Part shown: in pieces, positions 52,508 through 60,946 of the stretch
How positions within the stretch are numbered: position 1 is the stretch's first letter
Layout of the letters: every line of letters begins with the position of its first letter
DNA from: Pseudescherichia sp031979925
Lineage (GTDB): Bacteria; Pseudomonadota; Gammaproteobacteria; Enterobacterales; Enterobacteriaceae
Length of the DNA stretch: 64,000 nucleotides
Assembly: GCF_031979925.1 (NCBI RefSeq)
Contig: NZ_DALZFB010000005.1
Location: 124,001 to 188,000 of the forward strand
Reading direction: 5' to 3'
The notes under the pieces: generated by a model
Told to the model about the DNA's origin: nothing
Database searches by the model: none
The model's input: the letters and a program-made list of their open reading frames with translations, nothing else
Program-made: the position numbers and the translations under genes

Positions 52508-54400
52508 ATGACGCAATCCTATAACGCTGATGCCATTGAGGTATTAACCGGGCTTGAGCCGGTCCGCCGCCGCCCGGGGATGTATACCGACACTACTCGT
52601 CCTAACCATCTTGGTCAGGAAGTTATCGATAACAGCGTGGACGAAGCGCTGGCCGGACACGCCAAACGCGTGGAGGTGATCCTCCATGCCGATCAGTCGC
52701 TGGAAGTCATCGACGACGGGCGCGGTATGCCGGTGGATATCCACCCGGAAGAGGGTGTTCCGGCAGTTGAGCTGATCCTCTGCCGCCTGCACGCGGGCGG
52801 TAAGTTCTCGAACAAAAACTACCAGTTCTCCGGTGGCCTGCACGGGGTGGGGATCTCGGTGGTTAACGCCCTGTCAAAACGCGTTGAAGTCAACGTCAAG
52901 CGCGACGGCAAGGTCTATAACATCGCCTTTGCCAACGGCGACAAAGTAAAAGATCTCTCCGTGGTCGGCAGCACGCCGAAGCGCACCACCGGAACCAGCG
53001 TTCACTTCTGGCCGGACGAAAGCTTTTTCGACAGCCCGCGCTTCTCCGTATCGCGCCTGACCCACGTGCTGAAGGCCAAAGCGGTGCTCTGCCCTGGGGT
53101 GGAGATTATCTTCAAGGATAAGGTCAACGACAGCGAGCAGCGCTGGTGCTACGCCGACGGTCTCAACGACTACCTTGCCGAAGCGGTTAACGGTTTGCCG
53201 ACCCTGCCGGAGAAGCCCTTTATCGGCGCGTTTGCCGGTGATACTGAGGCGGTAGACTGGGCGCTACTGTGGTTACCGGAGGGCGGGGAGCTGCTCACCG
53301 AGAGCTATGTAAACCTGATCCCCACCATGCAGGGCGGAACGCACGTCAACGGCCTGCGCCAAGGGCTGCTGGATGCGATGCGCGAGTTTTGCGAATACCG
53401 CAACATTCTGCCGCGCGGCGTTAAGCTGTCGGCGGAGGATATCTGGGACCGCTGCGCCTACGTGCTGTCGGTGAAGATGCAGGATCCACAGTTTGCCGGA
53501 CAGACCAAAGAGCGCCTGTCTTCGCGCCAGTGCGCCGCATTCGTTTCCGGCGTGGTGAAAGACGCCTTCAGCCTGTGGCTGAACCAGAACGTACAGGCGG
53601 CGGAGATGCTGGCCGAGATGGCGATCTCCAGCGCCCAGCGTCGTCTGCGGGCGGCGAAGAAGGTGGTGCGTAAAAAGCTCACCAGCGGCCCGGCGTTGCC
53701 CGGCAAGCTGGCAGACTGTACCGCGCAGGATCTCAACCGCACCGAGCTGTTCCTGGTAGAGGGTGACTCGGCGGGCGGCTCGGCCAAGCAGGCCCGCGAC
53801 CGTGAGTTCCAGGCGATCATGCCGCTGAAGGGTAAGATCCTCAACACCTGGGAGGTCTCCTCTGACGAAGTGCTGGCCTCGCAGGAGGTGCATGACATTT
53901 CGGTGGCCATCGGCATCGATCCGGACAGTGAAGATCTGACTCAGCTGCGCTACGGCAAGATCTGCATCCTCGCCGATGCGGACTCCGACGGCCTGCACAT
54001 CGCCACGCTGCTCTGCGCGCTGTTTGTGAAACACTTCCGCACGCTGGTGAAGCACGGTCACGTCTACGTGGCTCTGCCGCCGCTCTACCGTATCGATCTG
54101 GGCAAAGAGGTCTACTACGCCCTGACCGAAGAGGAGAAAGCGGGCGTGCTGGAGCAGCTGAAGCGTAAGAAGGGCAAGCCTAACGTCCAGCGCTTTAAAG
54201 GGCTGGGGGAGATGAACCCGATGCAGCTTCGCGAGACCACGCTCGATCCGAACACCCGCCGCCTGGTGCAGCTCACCATTAGCGACGATGACGATCAGCG
54301 CACCAACGCCATCATGGATATGCTGTTGGCCAAGAAGCGCTCGGAAGACCGCCGCAACTGGCTACAGGAAAAAGGCGATATGGCCGATATCGAAGCCTGA
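52508..54400 (+). CDS. parE: DNA topoisomerase IV subunit B ParE
   Basis: A 630-residue GHKL ATPase subunit, E. coli length. The ATP-binding motifs VDEAL, DDGRGMP and GGLHGVG occur in the first 120 residues; TOPRIM has EGDSAGGSA (Glu412 region) and the DADSDG metal acidics near 495; it works with ParC to decatenate chromosomes. Target of some quinolones and of novobiocin. Followed by a strong terminator, which marks the left edge of the second accessory block. Confidence 0.98.
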   Translation: MTQSYNADAIEVLTGLEPVRRRPGMYTDTTRPNHLGQEVIDNSVDEALAGHAKRVEVILHADQSLEVIDDGRGMPVDIHPEEGVPAVELILCRLHAGGKFSNKNYQFSGGLHGVGISVVNALSKRVEVNVKRDGKVYNIAFANGDKVKDLSVVGSTPKRTTGTSVHFWPDESFFDSPRFSVSRLTHVLKAKAVLCPGVEIIFKDKVNDSEQRWCYADGLNDYLAEAVNGLPTLPEKPFIGAFAGDTEAVDWALLWLPEGGELLTESYVNLIPTMQGGTHVNGLRQGLLDAMREFCEYRNILPRGVKLSAEDIWDRCAYVLSVKMQDPQFAGQTKERLSSRQCAAFVSGVVKDAFSLWLNQNVQAAEMLAEMAISSAQRRLRAAKKVVRKKLTSGPALPGKLADCTAQDLNRTELFLVEGDSAGGSAKQARDREFQAIMPLKGKILNTWEVSSDEVLASQEVHDISVAIGIDPDSEDLTQLRYGKICILADADSDGLHIATLLCALFVKHFRTLVKHGHVYVALPPLYRIDLGKEVYYALTEEEKAGVLEQLKRKKGKPNVQRFKGLGEMNPMQLRETTLDPNTRRLVQLTISDDDDQRTNAIMDMLLAKKRSEDRRNWLQEKGDMADIEA

Positions 54401-54406
54401 TAAACC

Positions 54407-54432
54407 AGCCCCGCGGATGCGGGGCTTTTTTT
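54407..54432 (+). terminator. terminator of the nudF-parE operon
   Basis: Stem AGCCCCGC / GCGGGGCT, loop GGAT, seven T residues. Confidence 0.92.
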
Positions 54433-54443
54433 ACCCCCTCCGC

Positions 54444-54488
54444 TACCCCTTTAGGTGACTCACCTTCCCCTTTTAACAGGTATATGAT
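54444..54488 (+). promoter_or_regulatory. yeaR-type promoter with NarL-like site
   Basis: TACCCCT-TT-AGGTGAC at 54444-54459 resembles the 7-2-7 NarL/NarP palindrome (left heptamer perfect, right half weak). A -10 TATGAT at 54483-54488 gives a start near 54495, so the palindrome is centred near -43.5, the place of the NarL site at E. coli yeaR. Confidence 0.55.
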
Positions 54489-54533
54489 CTGCAAAATAAG
54501 TTTCTCCAAAAACCCTTACCACGAGGATGAAAC

Positions 54534-54866
54534 ATGCAGCGCATTGTCATACCCACCCACTACGTTCACGTCCGCTCGACGCCCCTGTGGACCAAAGAGA
54601 CTGCCCCGGCTTCTATCTGGCAACGGCACCTGGATGCGGGCACACGTCAGGGGGTTAACCCACGCCTCTGCGTGATGCAGGGAACGATCCGCTACTACGG
54701 GTACGCCGATGAGACCAGCCCGGAGCCAGTGGAGACCCTGACCATTGAGGCAGGGCAGTTTGGCGTCTTTCCGGCAGAGAAGTGGCACCGCATCGAAGCC
54801 CTGTCTGACGATACGGTATTTAACGTCGATTTTTGGGTCGATCCACAAGTGCTCATTGAAGGTTGA
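54534..54866 (+). CDS. yeaR: YeaR-like DUF1971 cupin protein
   Basis: A 110-residue small cupin similar to E. coli YeaR (119) and to the N-terminal DUF1971 domain of TehB-type tellurite proteins. Shared blocks: RSTPLWTKETAPA, RHLDAGTRQGVNPRL and AGQFGVFPAEKWHRIEA. YeaR is induced by nitrate, nitrite and NO in E. coli; molecular function is not established. In K-12 the gene is elsewhere, so this is a distinct location. It is followed by a yoaG-like gene as in E. coli. Confidence 0.85.
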   Translation: MQRIVIPTHYVHVRSTPLWTKETAPASIWQRHLDAGTRQGVNPRLCVMQGTIRYYGYADETSPEPVETLTIEAGQFGVFPAEKWHRIEALSDDTVFNVDFWVDPQVLIEG

Positions 54867-54876
54867 GGTAACTATT

Positions 54877-55215
54877 ATGACCATGGAAAACAGAGGCTAC
54901 TCTTTAGCGGTTACACACGGCAGCAGCAGCGCAACGGCAGAGAAAGTTTATTTGAAACCGATGTCGCTCTACGTCCCGGCTATCGCCCACGCGGCGGTGG
55001 CGGAGCTTATCAACACGCTGGCGGATAAAAGTGAAAGCGAGAAAGGTTTTACGTTGACGGTAACGAACAACAACAACGGCGTATCAGCCGATAAAGACTT
55101 TTCCCGCCTTGCTGAATTAGAAGACGCCACCACGGCGGCGGACACGGTGAAGGATCTGATTAATATCGTGCGCGGCTATGAATCAGACGAAGAGACCAAC
55201 GTCTGCGGCTGGTAA
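54877..55215 (+). CDS. YoaG-like protein with internal duplication
   Basis: A 112-residue protein with two YoaG-type units. Unit A (about 7-52) runs YSLAVTHGSS...PMSLYVP...VAELINTL; unit B (about 57-112) runs FTLTVTNNNNGVS...VKDLINIVRGY...NVCGW. E. coli YoaG is 60 residues and has TVTNNSNGVS, PMTLLVP and DVCGW once each. The short E. coli protein forms a homodimer, so this chain could be a fused dimer. ATG at 54877 has GAGG 9 bases upstream; an in-frame ATG at 54883 is the alternative. It lies 10 bases after yeaR, so both form an operon. Confidence 0.8.
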   Translation: MTMENRGYSLAVTHGSSSATAEKVYLKPMSLYVPAIAHAAVAELINTLADKSESEKGFTLTVTNNNNGVSADKDFSRLAELEDATTAADTVKDLINIVRGYESDEETNVCGW

Positions 55216-55220
55216 ATACC

Positions 55221-56060
55221 TTACCCCGCCGAGTGGTTCTTCCGGTACTGAAGCGGTGTCTCGCCGATGCCTCGCTTAAAAGAGCTGATAAACCAGGTTA
55301 CGTCGGAAAAGCCTACCCGCGCGGCGATCTCGCGTACGCTCTCGTCGCTGTGCAGCAGGCACTCGCAGGCCTTGCGCAGCCGCAGGGTGTTCAGGTAGTC
55401 GTGGATCTTCTCGCCCGTTTCGGCATGAAATTTCCGCGACACGTAGCTGCGCGATTTCCCCAGCTCGTTGGCGAGGGCGTCGAGGCTAAACTTATGCTGG
55501 TAGTGCTCATCCAGCCAGAACATCGCCTGGCTGGCAATGCTGCGGCTGTCGCCGGGCGCGCCGTCGCGATCGGCAGGCAGCATGGCAAAGAGGCTGATGA
55601 GCAGGCTGGCGATGCTTTCGCTGTTCATCGGCTGCGGGTAGCAGCTAAACAGATAGTCGATATGGCTATGGCAGGCGGCAACGTCCGCCACCCACGCCGG
55701 GCCACCGCGCCGGGAGAGTTTGTATAATCGCTGCTGGGCCTGCGGAAAATCGCGCAGCGCCTTCAGCACCGCATGGTGATCGAGATGGATAATGGTGCGC
55801 CGGTAGATCGCCTCGGCCTGCTCATCCACCATCACCTTGTGCAGGGTAAAGGGCGGAAAGAAAAAGAGCCGCCCCGGACGCATGGTGTAGTGGCGATTAT
55901 CAACAATAGCTACCCCGAAACCCTCCTCAACGTAGAGGATCTCCAGACACTGGTGCCAGTGATGATAGCGCACGGTATTGGCAAACAGGCGGCTGAACGA
56001 CACCACGGTGTCGTTTAAGGTAATCAGCTCCAGATAGTCAGATTTTGGCTCATCGCGCAT
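55221..56060 (-). CDS. AraC-family transcriptional regulator
   Basis: A 279-residue regulator. N-terminal cupin sensor (about 10-150; HHWHQCLEILYV and RPGRLFFFPP) and C-terminal double helix-turn-helix (about 178-275; FSLDALANELGKSRSYVSR, VREIAARVGFSDVTWF). It is divergent from the DUF2264-permease-GH88 operon and probably activates it in response to an oligosaccharide or uronate. Its end is 6 bases from the end of the yoaG-like gene. Confidence 0.9.
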   Translation of the reverse strand: MRDEPKSDYLELITLNDTVVSFSRLFANTVRYHHWHQCLEILYVEEGFGVAIVDNRHYTMRPGRLFFFPPFTLHKVMVDEQAEAIYRRTIIHLDHHAVLKALRDFPQAQQRLYKLSRRGGPAWVADVAACHSHIDYLFSCYPQPMNSESIASLLISLFAMLPADRDGAPGDSRSIASQAMFWLDEHYQHKFSLDALANELGKSRSYVSRKFHAETGEKIHDYLNTLRLRKACECLLHSDESVREIAARVGFSDVTWFISSFKRGIGETPLQYRKNHSAG

Positions 56061-56153
56061 AGTGCAATAAAACTCAACTTTTACCCCTCTGCACGCCTTT
56101 ATAAACCACCTTTTTAAATTTTCTCAACTGCGAGTTTAATGATCTTTCCCGGC

Positions 56154-56169
56154 TGTGACGTGGCTAACA
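56154..56169 (+). promoter_or_regulatory. CRP-like site of the uronate operon
   Basis: TGTGA-CGTGGC-TAACA fits TGTGA-N6-TCACA with one mismatch. A TATCCT -10-like element at 56192-56197 would give a start near 56203, placing the CRP centre (56161.5) near -41.5, the class II position. Both are predictions. Confidence 0.55.
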
Positions 56170-56228
56170 TTTCTGCGCGCCAGCGATTCACTATCCTTGA
56201 GCCACTTTGTTAAGAGGCTGATTCGGAA

Positions 56229-58040
56229 ATGGAAACATCAAATATATTGTCATCCCGGCAGGACGTTGTTGATCTGGTCACGGAGATGCTGGGCGCGCTG
56301 GATAAGCAGTTTCCTGAGGGGCAGTCACGCTTCGCGCTAGGCAACACCTGCGCCCACTACAGCGTTGAGATTGCCAACATGGAGGGGCTGTCGCGAGCGC
56401 TGTGGGGCCTGTTTCCGCTGCTGGCCGCCGGGGAGGAGACGCCGCTCAGCGCGAAATACATTGCCGCAATCAAGCAGGGGACCGATCCGCACAGTGCAGG
56501 CTACTGGGGCGAAACCGGGCCTTACGATCAGCGGCTGGTGGAGATGGCGGCCTATGGCCTCGGTCTGGCGCTGATGCAGGACCGACTGCTGGCCTGGTTT
56601 ACCCCGCGCGAGCAGGAGAACCTCCGCGCCTGGCTAAACCAAATCACCGATGCTGAAATGCCCGACAGCAACTGGAACTACTTCGCCATTATGGTGCAGC
56701 TCGGCTTTAAACGCGCCGGGCTGCCCTGGGATCGGCAGGCGGTAGAGCGGCGCTTTGCGATGATGGAGGCCTACTACCTCGGCAATGGCTGGTACTCCGA
56801 CGGGCCGGGACGGCCAAAGGATTACTACATCTCGATGGCGTTTCACTTCTACGGCCTCATCTACGCCACGCTGAACGCCGAAGACGATCCCCGACGCGCT
56901 GCCACCCTGCGGGAGAGGGCGCAGCTGTTCGCCCAGGACTTTATCTACATGTCGGCGGCGGGGGGAGAGTCGGTGCCCTTTGGCCGCAGCCTGACCTACC
57001 GCTTTGCGATGGTGGCTTTCTGGAGCGCGGTAGCCTTTAGCGGGCTAGAGGTGTTCACGCCGGGCATAGTGAAGGGGATCGTTCTCCGCCACCTGCGCTG
57101 GTGGCTGGCTCAGCCTATCTTCGACCGGGACGGCATTCTGACCCTCGGCTTTGCCTATCCGAACCTCGCCATGTGCGAAGACTACAACTCTCCCGGCTCG
57201 CCCTACTGGGCACTGAAGGTGTTCCTGATCCTCGCTCTGCCTGAAACGCATCCGTTCTGGCAGGCAGAGGAGGAGAACTTGCCAGCGCTGGCGGCACGGC
57301 GGGCGCTCCCGCATGCTGGGCAGATCCTGATGCACAGCGAAGCCTCACGGCACGTCTGCATGCTCGCCTCTGGTCAACTTGAGCTGAACAACTACGTCAA
57401 TACCGAGGCGAAATACACCAGGTTTGCCTACTCCAGCCGCTTCGGCTTCACCATCGAGCGGGGGCGTTACGGCATCAAGCACGCCGCCTGTGACAGCATG
57501 CTGCTGCTGGCAGAAGGGGATGAGTACTATCGGGGCCGCCGCGGCTGTGAGGAGACCGTCGTCAGCGAAGCGTACATCTTCTCGCGCTGGTCACCCTGGC
57601 ACGACGTGCAGGTTGCCACCTGGCTGATCCCCTGCGGCGACGGCCATCTGCGGCTGCACTGTATCGACACTGTGCGTCATCTGAACAGCGTGGAGGGTGG
57701 CTTCGCAGTGATGAAAGCCGCGCATCAGACGCTGGCCTCCGGCTGTGTGGTTCACGCCGCCAACGGTAGTAGCGCTATCTACGATCTCTCGTTCGGCCTT
57801 GAGCGTCACGGCGACAGCGTCATTACTCCGCCCAACAGCAGCGTGATGTTTGCCGAGTGTGCGGCGATCCCGGTATTAACTGCCACCCTAACGCCGGGGC
57901 GTCACTGGCTCTGCTGTGCCGCTATCGCGGGCGATCCAGAGCAGAGCGATTTGTCTTCCGTTGCGGAGGTGCGCTTAGAGAGCGGGGCGCTGACGGTACG
58001 CCATCCCGCGATGAAAACCGATTTAGTCATCACGTTATAA
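56229..58040 (+). CDS. DUF2264 domain protein, probable glycoside hydrolase
   Basis: A 603-residue cytosolic protein with no signal peptide. It belongs to the DUF2264 family (conserved blocks such as DSNWNYFAIMVQLGFKR, GWYSDGPGRPKDYY, HFYGLIYATL and PYWALKVF), an (alpha/alpha)-toroid followed by a beta-rich C-terminal part. I recall that members of this family include beta-glucuronidases (CAZy GH154), but I cannot check it. Its place as first gene before a sugar permease and a GH88 hydrolase supports a role in uronate oligosaccharide breakdown. AGAGG before the ATG. Confidence 0.82.
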   Translation: METSNILSSRQDVVDLVTEMLGALDKQFPEGQSRFALGNTCAHYSVEIANMEGLSRALWGLFPLLAAGEETPLSAKYIAAIKQGTDPHSAGYWGETGPYDQRLVEMAAYGLGLALMQDRLLAWFTPREQENLRAWLNQITDAEMPDSNWNYFAIMVQLGFKRAGLPWDRQAVERRFAMMEAYYLGNGWYSDGPGRPKDYYISMAFHFYGLIYATLNAEDDPRRAATLRERAQLFAQDFIYMSAAGGESVPFGRSLTYRFAMVAFWSAVAFSGLEVFTPGIVKGIVLRHLRWWLAQPIFDRDGILTLGFAYPNLAMCEDYNSPGSPYWALKVFLILALPETHPFWQAEEENLPALAARRALPHAGQILMHSEASRHVCMLASGQLELNNYVNTEAKYTRFAYSSRFGFTIERGRYGIKHAACDSMLLLAEGDEYYRGRRGCEETVVSEAYIFSRWSPWHDVQVATWLIPCGDGHLRLHCIDTVRHLNSVEGGFAVMKAAHQTLASGCVVHAANGSSAIYDLSFGLERHGDSVITPPNSSVMFAECAAIPVLTATLTPGRHWLCCAAIAGDPEQSDLSSVAEVRLESGALTVRHPAMKTDLVITL

Positions 58041-58085
58041 ATAAAAAAACCTCTCTTACCCTTACATACCTTCGTCGAGGATAGT

Positions 58086-59339
58086 ATGGAAAAAATAATT
58101 AAAAACAGCCGGACTGAATATTACAAAATCAGCTCCTTTATCTTTCTCTACTTCTTTACCTGGTCGGCCAGTATTGGTCTGCTGGCCATCTGGCTCGGGC
58201 AAAAGGCTAACCTAAGCGGCACGGTGATCGGTACGGTATTTGCCGTCAACGGTATCTTCTCGGTGATCCTGAAACCGATCTACGGCTACATCTTAGATAA
58301 GATCGGCATGAGCAAATATCTGCTCTATTTCGTGGTCGCCGTGTCAGCCCTGATGGCCCCATTCTTTATCTACGTCTACCAGCCGCTGCTGCTCTCCAAT
58401 ACGCTGCTGGGGATCGTCGTTGGTGCAATCTATTTAAGCTTCGCCTGGTATGCAGGCGTCGCGGCCTGCGAATCCTATACCGATCGCTACAGCCGCCTGA
58501 ACGGCATGGAGTTCGGCCAGATCCGCATGTGGGGATCGCTGGGCTGGGCGGTAGCTTCCTCCTTCTCCGGCCTGCTGTTTAACCTCTCTCCGGCCTACAA
58601 CTTCATTATGGGCAGCGTCGCCTCTATCGTGATGCTGGTGGTGCTGGTTAGCCTGAAGGTCGATACGCGAACCGAGCGTGCGGGCGAGGTGCTGGCGAAG
58701 GAGAAGATTGTTCCTGCCGATGTCTACGCCCTGCTGAAAAACCGCAAGTTTTGGGCCTTCTGCCTCTACGTAGCGGGCGTGGCGTGGATGATGTTTATCG
58801 CCGAGCAGCAGTTCTCCCGCTACTTCGTTACCTTCTTTGACGATGTGCACCAGGGCAACGCCGTATTCGGCTATCTGGGCACCGTGCAGTCGGGGATGGA
58901 GTTTGTCATGTACATGATCATCCCGATGTTTGTGAACTACGTCGGGGCCAAGCGTGGGCTGCTGATCGTCGGGCTGGTGGTTGGCGCGCGGCTGATTATC
59001 TCCGGGCTATGTGATTCCCACCTCTTGATCTCCGTACTCAAGCCACTCTATGGCCTGGAGATCTGTCTCCTGCTGGTGTCGGTCTTTAAATATATCGCCG
59101 AGCATTTCGATAAGCGCGTGAACGCCACCATGTACCTGCTGGGCTACCAGGCGATGCTCTACGTCGGCAACGTGGTGGTCTCATCCCCGGCGGGGATCCT
59201 CTACGACAAAATTGGCTTTGAGCAGACCTATATCATTATGGGCGCGACGGCCCTGATCTTTACCCTTATCTCTGCCTTTACCCTGTCGGCCTGTCAGAGC
59301 AAGCGGCGCGGCGCGCCTGCGGTCAACGTCGCCGGGTAG
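58086..59339 (+). CDS. LacY-type oligosaccharide:H+ symporter (MFS)
   Basis: A 417-residue, 12-helix permease of the oligosaccharide:H+ symporter family, alignable with LacY. Matches at key positions: Glu of ACESY (LacY Glu126), Arg of GQIRMWG (Arg144), Glu of SGMEF (Glu269), Arg of GARLIIS (Arg302) and Glu of YGLEI (Glu325). LacY His322 is replaced by Tyr, so sugar binding or coupling may differ. It probably imports the unsaturated disaccharide cleaved by the GH88 enzyme. Lies 45 bases after the DUF2264 gene. Confidence 0.9.
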   Translation: MEKIIKNSRTEYYKISSFIFLYFFTWSASIGLLAIWLGQKANLSGTVIGTVFAVNGIFSVILKPIYGYILDKIGMSKYLLYFVVAVSALMAPFFIYVYQPLLLSNTLLGIVVGAIYLSFAWYAGVAACESYTDRYSRLNGMEFGQIRMWGSLGWAVASSFSGLLFNLSPAYNFIMGSVASIVMLVVLVSLKVDTRTERAGEVLAKEKIVPADVYALLKNRKFWAFCLYVAGVAWMMFIAEQQFSRYFVTFFDDVHQGNAVFGYLGTVQSGMEFVMYMIIPMFVNYVGAKRGLLIVGLVVGARLIISGLCDSHLLISVLKPLYGLEICLLLVSVFKYIAEHFDKRVNATMYLLGYQAMLYVGNVVVSSPAGILYDKIGFEQTYIIMGATALIFTLISAFTLSACQSKRRGAPAVNVAG

Positions 59340-59371
59340 ATTATTCATTCATTAAGAAGAAGGACCGGAAT

Positions 59372-60559
59372 ATGTTAAATCGTATCGTTGAGGAGCGTCT
59401 GGGAGAGGTTCCCGCGCCGGTGGATGAGCGCGCCTTTCAGGATGAGCTGGTTACCGCCCGTCGTCAGACCCTTGAGCTGATAAGCCGTCATTTAACGGAG
59501 TTCGGTGAAAAGTTTCCAGCCGAAACCTGCGTCAAAGGCTACTACCCGTTAACCGATAACGTGGAGTGGACCACCAGCTTCTGGACCGGGCAGCTGTGGC
59601 TGGCGTGGGAGCTGAGTGGTGAAGCATCGTATCGTGCGTTGGCGGAGAAGCACGTGCGCTCCTTCGGGCTGCGCACTGCCGGACGCCAGGATACTAATAC
59701 CCACGATCTCGGTTTCCTCTATACGCTCTCCTGTGTGGCAGCCTGGCGCTTGACCGGCAACCGCGACGCGCGCGGCTTTGCGATCCAGGCCGCCGAGGCG
59801 CTGCTGGAACGCTTCCATCAGAGGGCGCAGATTATTCAGGCGTGGGGCGATCTTACCGATCCGCAGCAGGCGGGAAGGATGATCATCGACTGTAACATGA
59901 ACCTGCCGCTGCTCTACTGGGCCAGCGAGCAGACCGGCGATCCGCGCTTTGCCGAGGCAGCTAAGGCCCACGTTCAGCAGGCGGCGGAGTATCTGATCCG
60001 CGACGATGCATCGACCTTCCACACCTACTACATGGATGTGCAAACCGGTGCGCCGCGCTACGGCAATACCCAACAGGGCTACGCTGATGATTCATGCTGG
60101 TCGCGGGGGCAGGCGTGGGGGATCTACGGCTTCCTGCTGAGCTACCTCTACACCGGCGATAAAACGATGGTGGCGCTGTCAAAAAGGCTGGCGAACTACT
60201 TCCTCAACCGCCTGCCGGAGGATGGCGTCTGCCACTGGGATCTGGCCCTGGTGGGCAGCGATGCGCTGCGGGACTCCTCATCCGCTGCCATTGCCGTCTG
60301 CGGCCTGCTGGAGCTGGTGAAGCAGCTGCCGGTAAGCGATCCCGATCGCGCTCGCTATCAGCAGTGGGCGATGCACATTATGTCGTCGCTGAATAAGCAC
60401 TATCTGATGGGGGTGAACGAACCCGGTAACGGGCTGCTGAAGCACTCGGTGTACCATCTCGCCAGTAACAAGGGGGTGGATGAGTGTGCCAGCTGGGGGG
60501 ATTACTTCTACGTCGAGGCGCTGATGCGGTTTAGTGAGAGCTGGAAGCTGTACTGGTAA
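59372..60559 (+). CDS. unsaturated glucuronyl hydrolase (GH88)
   Basis: A 395-residue GH88 enzyme, (alpha/alpha)6 barrel. The two conserved aspartates are Asp112 (NTHDLGF) and Asp173 (MIIDCNMNLPLLYW). The enzyme hydrates the double bond of 4,5-unsaturated uronate at the non-reducing end of oligosaccharides from lyase action, releasing a keto acid and the sugar. No signal peptide, so it acts in the cytoplasm after import. AAGGACCGGA before the ATG; 32 bases after the permease. Confidence 0.93.
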   Translation: MLNRIVEERLGEVPAPVDERAFQDELVTARRQTLELISRHLTEFGEKFPAETCVKGYYPLTDNVEWTTSFWTGQLWLAWELSGEASYRALAEKHVRSFGLRTAGRQDTNTHDLGFLYTLSCVAAWRLTGNRDARGFAIQAAEALLERFHQRAQIIQAWGDLTDPQQAGRMIIDCNMNLPLLYWASEQTGDPRFAEAAKAHVQQAAEYLIRDDASTFHTYYMDVQTGAPRYGNTQQGYADDSCWSRGQAWGIYGFLLSYLYTGDKTMVALSKRLANYFLNRLPEDGVCHWDLALVGSDALRDSSSAAIAVCGLLELVKQLPVSDPDRARYQQWAMHIMSSLNKHYLMGVNEPGNGLLKHSVYHLASNKGVDECASWGDYFYVEALMRFSESWKLYW

Positions 60560-60568
60560 TAATTATAA

Positions 60569-60594
60569 GCCCGGTAAGCAACGCGCCACCGGGC
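60569..60594. repeat. REP element
   Basis: GCCCGGT...ACCGGGC palindrome at the junction between the uronate operon and convergent ygiN. Confidence 0.82.
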
Positions 60595-60601
60595 AACACA
60601 G

Positions 60602-60916
60602 CTAAACCCCTTGCTCCAGAATTCGGATATGGGTCTCTAACACGTCGCTTTTTACCGCCTCGCCCCACGCTTTCATGTGCGGGGTTTGCAGGTGTGCTTC
60701 AAGATGGGCCACGCTCTCCCACTGCTCCACCATCACGATAGAGTCCGGGTTGGTGGCCTGAAAGCTCACGTTGGCGGCGGTATCTACCATCGGCGCATAG
60801 CCGTGGCAGCCCGCTTCCTCTAACACGGTTGGGATAATTTTCGCAAACTCGTCCAGTACGGCCTGGCGATGATGCTGGCCCGGACGGGTGCGGATCTCTG
60901 CAATCACTGTCAACAT
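60602..60916 (-). CDS. ygiN: quinol monooxygenase YgiN
   Basis: A 104-residue ABM-domain protein, E. coli length, a dimeric ferredoxin-like fold that oxidises menadiol-type quinols. ATG at 60916 has AAGGAG upstream and matches E. coli (MLTVIAEIRTRPGQHH); the frame from 60922 only adds two residues. It follows mdaB by 30 bases, as in E. coli, so both form a quinone-handling operon. Confidence 0.95.
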   Translation of the reverse strand: MLTVIAEIRTRPGQHHRQAVLDEFAKIIPTVLEEAGCHGYAPMVDTAANVSFQATNPDSIVMVEQWESVAHLEAHLQTPHMKAWGEAVKSDVLETHIRILEQGV

Positions 60917-60946
60917 GGTCAACTCCTTCTTTGTACCGTCTGACAG

